DNA from: Rhabditoides inermis
Taxonomy: Eukaryota > Nematoda > Chromadorea > Rhabditida > Rhabditidae
Assembly: GCA_963966185.1 (NCBI GenBank)
Contig: CAWZYM010000399.1
Location: forward strand, 62,001-126,000
Direction: 5' to 3'
DNA: 64,000 bases
Program-made: the position numbers and the translations under genes
Notes under the pieces: generated by a model
Database searches by the model: none
Told to the model about the DNA's origin: nothing
Seen by the model: only the letters and a program-made list of their open reading frames with translations
Shown: positions 62,785 through 64,000 of the stretch, one piece after another
Numbering within the stretch: the stretch's first letter is position 1
How the letters are laid out: each line of letters opens with the position of its first letter

Positions 62785-63837
62785 TAAGGAACGTAGAAAG
62801 TAGAAATAACGTCGTAAGAGTTCCGCGAAGGAGTTATCATCACCACATTGCAGGCGGCTCTGCTGCCGATGACTCCGCCCACTAAGCAGGAAACGGTCTT
62901 CAAAATGCAGGTGAGTCAGAGAGAGGGGAGAGAGGGAGGGAGGGAGGGAGGGAGGGAGGGAGGGAGGGAGGGAGGGAGGGAGGGAGGGAGGGAGGGAGGG
63001 AGGGAGGGAGGGAGGGAGGGAGGGAGGGAGGGAGGGAGGGCGGGAGGGAGGGAGGGAGGGAGGGAGGGAGGGAGGGAGGGAGGGAGGGAGGGAGGGAGGG
63101 AGGGAGGGAGGGAGGGAGGGAGGGAGAGAGAGAGAGTTCCTGTAATGGAGTACAAAGACATAGAGTAGAGTGGATGCACTTCCCTGTTGACGTCGCCCCG
63201 CCAATTTGCGCAATCATCCGCTGTGCAAATGTGGCGTGAAAAGGAGGGGAGAAAGGAGAAGGGCATTGTATTAGTACAAATCGAGGCTTCAGACAACGCG
63301 GCTTGCACGCGGCAGTTCGATACACAAAGTAGAGCCTTTCCTGTCGTGCATAAAGCGGCTTGACTAATGCCACACAGTCACACTCGCCCGCACAGGAACT
63401 CCCTTTATGGAAAACGTGCACCTGCACATGAAAAAAACCTTAAACATGTAATGATGTAATATCCGAGACATTTACGTTCTGCACGTAGGTGAGTCGTACA
63501 CATATAGTACAAACTATACTCCATAGGTCCATAGAGCTATCCCTGTTATTACTATATGCGAAGAAAACGAGAAGGATGTTTTAACGACGAGGTGGAACAT
63601 CTGTTACGGGCCAGCATCTAGCTAATGCTACAGTTGTCCACCAAAACTTTTGCCAATTAAATGTTTCACTACAAAGCAGAGAACGACTCCGTTAAAAAAG
63701 TTACAACATTTTTCCTAATTGTGCAGGTGGCGCCTCCGGTGGAGTGGACGTTCTGCGATCCATTCTGCGGGGCTGGCGACCAGGCGGCCGACCTCGACAC
63801 CGCACTCGACAACGCCAGAACAGACATACACGAGGGG
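61282..63837 (+). CDS. Secreted proteoglycan-like protein, 5' part only
   Basis: Five exons are visible (61282-61339, 62012-62382, 62500-62658, 62854-62910, 63727-63837), encoding 252 residues. The gene continues past the window: the last donor is at 63838. A signal peptide (MVLCILLLLPITFA) is followed by Thr/Pro-rich sequence. Two Ser-Gly sites in acidic context (EASGE and EGSGES) look like glycosaminoglycan attachment sites, and FKPL(L/V) repeats follow (GFKPLLPL, SFKPLVP, GFKPLLLA). Exon 5 has CDPFCGAGDQ, perhaps the start of a Cys-bearing domain. A chondroitin proteoglycan or cuticle/matrix role is inferred; the family is not identified. Intron 4 is dominated by a (GGGA)n tract. Introns 1 and 3 share a 39-bp duplication. 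Confidence 0.6.
61430..61468 (+). repeat. 39-bp duplicated segment, copy 1
   Basis: The segment GTCAACGACTCATCGCACG and the following 20 bases are repeated at 62676-62714 with one mismatch. Both copies are followed at once by GA repeats, here 61473-61512. Confidence 0.95.
61783..61817 (+). repeat. (GA)n microsatellite
   Basis: This is a pure GA tract in intron 1 of the proteoglycan-like gene, the second in that intron. Confidence 0.95.
62676..62714 (+). repeat. 39-bp duplicated segment, copy 2
   Basis: It differs from copy 1 at a single base and lies in intron 3 of the proteoglycan-like gene, again followed by a GA tract (62727-62786). Confidence 0.95.
62923..63136 (+). repeat. (GGGA)n tandem repeat, about 200 bp
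   Basis: Roughly 48 GGGA units (62932-63125) have a single C interruption near 63041, flanked by GA on both sides. It lies in intron 4 of the proteoglycan-like gene, G-rich on the sense strand. Confidence 0.98.
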
Positions 63838-63892
63838 GTGAGTAGAGTTATAGTTATCTTCTCTTCCTTCTCTTCTAACTTATCTCCAATGC

Positions 63893-64000
63893 GCTTAGTG
63901 TCGGTAGATCAGAGTACTTCAGAGAGTCAGCTTGCGACAAGGGTGTGCAAAGCGAGTTAGTTCGAAATACTATCGCTCTGGCGCTGGTTATAGTTCGATT
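63893..64000 (-). repeat. Dispersed repeat family 3, copy 3 (cut by window edge)
   Basis: GGTAGATCAGAG, AGAGTCAGCT, TTCGAAATAC and ACTATCGCTCTGGCGC match, in order, the plus-strand reading of the copy at 51843-51985. The copy runs into the right edge of the window. Confidence 0.65.

Noticed and set aside
62677..63427. Frames of 130-178 codons rich in LPPS or EGG repeats
   Set aside because: They translate the (GGGA)n tract in an intron of the proteoglycan-like gene and are not proteins.

Overview
The window is nuclear DNA of a nematode, most likely a diplogastrid such as Pristionchus. I base this on intron-dense genes with TTTCAG-type acceptors, nematode-specific families (an flp-11 neuropeptide precursor, a nematode vitellogenin, a GNAT-like nematode family), and introns full of (GA)n/(CT)n and (TCAA)n repeats. 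From memory, the C. elegans counterparts flp-11, aco-1 and the vit genes lie on chromosome X, so this is probably X-derived sequence. All gene models were assembled by hand from reading frames plus splice sites. Every intron phase was checked for consistency, but no transcript data were available.

Layout, left to right. 1-12.4 kb: three plus-strand genes in a row, an MFSD12-like lysosomal transporter, TMEM135, and a METTL25-type methyltransferase. 12.7-16.1 kb: two minus-strand neuropeptide precursors, flp-11 and an unrecognised secreted precursor whose peptide would end in RPRF-amide (NPF/FLP-33-like). 19.0-21.6 kb: a plus-strand CHK/EcKL kinase-like gene. 22.1-26.5 kb: a vitellogenin with a TATA box and two VPE1-type promoter elements. 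26.9-27.6 kb: a 64-residue protein with a MGACGSC lipidation-type N-terminus. 28.1-34.1 kb, minus: an orphan rhodopsin-family GPCR. 34.2-39.2 kb: GA-rich intergenic DNA with a nested mobile-element structure and one doubtful small gene. 39.2-45.0 kb, minus: aco-1 aconitase. 47.2-49.0 kb, minus: a secreted helical repeat protein of unknown family. 49.5-51.8 kb, minus: a GNAT-like enzyme. 52.9-58.6 kb, minus: a nuclear hormone receptor. 61.3 kb to the edge, plus: a secreted proteoglycan-like protein that runs off the window.

The genes do not form one pathway. Recurrent themes are neuropeptide signalling (two precursors and a GPCR), yolk and lipid handling (vitellogenin, TMEM135, nuclear receptor) and metabolism (aconitase, CHK kinase, transferases). 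Start codons of several genes lie just after an AG acceptor, as expected for spliced-leader trans-splicing. Gene spacing of roughly 390-540 bp in the first cluster is wider than usual for a nematode operon.

Repeats are the other main content: an 81-bp inverted repeat split by a hAT-like insertion with 8-bp target duplications, a tRNA-derived SINE with tail-only relatives, a hairpin-ending dispersed family with what look like compensatory stem changes, a third dispersed family cut by the right edge, and many simple-repeat tracts inside introns.
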